From the NCBI GenBank assembly GCA_023405875.1, contig JAEXXN010000127.1:1-5450 (forward strand): a stretch of 5,450 nt of DNA. The letters run 5' to 3'. The position numbers were made by a program, and so were the translations under genes. Under the pieces are notes generated by a model. It did not search any database. It was not told the DNA's origin and saw nothing but the letters and a program-made list of their open reading frames with translations. This stretch comes from Bacillota bacterium. Its GTDB lineage: Bacteria; Bacillota; Clostridia; Lutisporales; Lutisporaceae. Positions 5,119 to 5,450 of the stretch are shown in pieces (the stretch's first letter is position 1; each line of letters begins with the position of its first letter).

Positions 5119-5449
5119 TCTCCTTGTCCCCTCCCCATATTCCCACACCCTGCTGGGTTTCAACGATCATTCCCGCTTTGATGGGAGTAATACAGGTCCT
5201 TATATTCGGAATACCATCCACAGTCATAACACAATCGGTGCATCTTCCTATACCGCAGTATATACCCCGCGGTTTATGCTCATGCTTGGTATACCTGAAT
5301 ACCTTGATGCCGTTGGCAATCAGTGCCGCAGCGATCATCTCGCCTTCAAACACAGAGAGTTCCTTACCGTCTACAGTTATTATTACTTCATTCCCCTTTT
5401 CAGGCGCCTCCAATATAGGGTGATTTGCAATCCTTCCCATATATATCAT
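5111..5449 (-). CDS. Small 2Fe-2S subunit (HcnA / sarcosine oxidase alpha N-terminal-type, Fer2_4 domain)
   Basis: This 112-residue electron-transfer subunit has the ferredoxin-like 2Fe-2S fold. The cluster ligands are C65-x4-C70-x2-C73-x12-C86 in GIYCGIGRCTDCVMTVDG and NIRTC. The N-terminal part has the usual VIITVDGKELSVFEGEMIAAALIANG (22-47), and the end is acidic. Length matches stand-alone HcnA-like gamma subunits of about 100 residues, so it is probably complete, but the ATG at 5449 is one base from the window edge and its ribosome binding site is not visible. A second in-frame ATG at 5440 is possible. Its TAA (5111-5113) overlaps the FAD gene start by 8 bases, showing a tight operon. 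In known complexes this protein, the FAD subunit and a DAO-like catalytic subunit form a membrane-associated dehydrogenase. The catalytic subunit is not in the window and would be expected upstream. Confidence 0.9.
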   Translation of the reverse strand: MIYMGRIANHPILEAPEKGNEVIITVDGKELSVFEGEMIAAALIANGIKVFRYTKHEHKPRGIYCGIGRCTDCVMTVDGIPNIRTCITPIKAGMIVETQQGVGIWGGDKENE

Positions 5450-5450
5450 C

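Noticed and set aside
5124..5423. Plus-strand 99-residue frame
   Set aside because: It is antisense to the 2Fe-2S subunit, whose four cysteine ligands are clear.

Overview
The window looks like chromosomal DNA of an anaerobic low-GC Firmicute, most likely a Clostridia member. The evidence is strong GGAG-type ribosome binding sites, heavy use of ATA, AGA and AGG codons, perfect TATAAT boxes, and gene families typical of that group (a clostridial TtcA-like thiolase and a split Fe-S/flavin dehydrogenase). No species can be named.

Layout, left to right. (1) Bases 1-557 are very AT-rich (157 G or C in the first 540 bases by hand count, about 29%). They hold the 5' part of a minus-strand phosphotransferase/kinase-fold gene that runs off the left edge, and a small minus-strand reading frame broken by one stop codon. 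(2) A divergent pair follows: a TtcA-family PP-loop tRNA thiolase on minus and a PLP-dependent D-cysteine desulfhydrase-like enzyme on plus. The roughly 235-base gap between them carries an 88-base element closed by a 13-bp inverted repeat. (3) The 3' flank of the desulfhydrase gene (2659-2795) is crowded with overlapping inverted repeats, ending in a strong terminator for the next minus-strand gene. (4) Next is a stand-alone minus-strand gene, with its own promoter and terminator, for an unrecognised 176-residue protein with two CxxC pairs and an HEXXH motif. (5) From 3506 to the right edge runs a tightly coupled minus-strand operon of three redox subunits: a small 2Fe-2S protein, an FAD/NAD(P)-type oxidoreductase and a two-cluster 4Fe-4S protein, ended by a hairpin terminator.

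How the parts work together. The right-hand operon looks like the electron-transfer part of a multi-subunit amine/imino-acid dehydrogenase (HcnAB / D-hydroxyproline dehydrogenase / opine oxidase superfamily). A DAO-type substrate-oxidising flavoprotein would be expected just upstream, beyond base 5450. The TtcA-like/D-cysteine desulfhydrase pair suggests, as inference only, local sulfide release next to a sulfur-inserting tRNA enzyme. Nothing here is a clear phage, CRISPR or intact mobile element. The least explained items are the HEXXH/CxxC protein, the 1495-1582 inverted-repeat element and the AT-rich left end.
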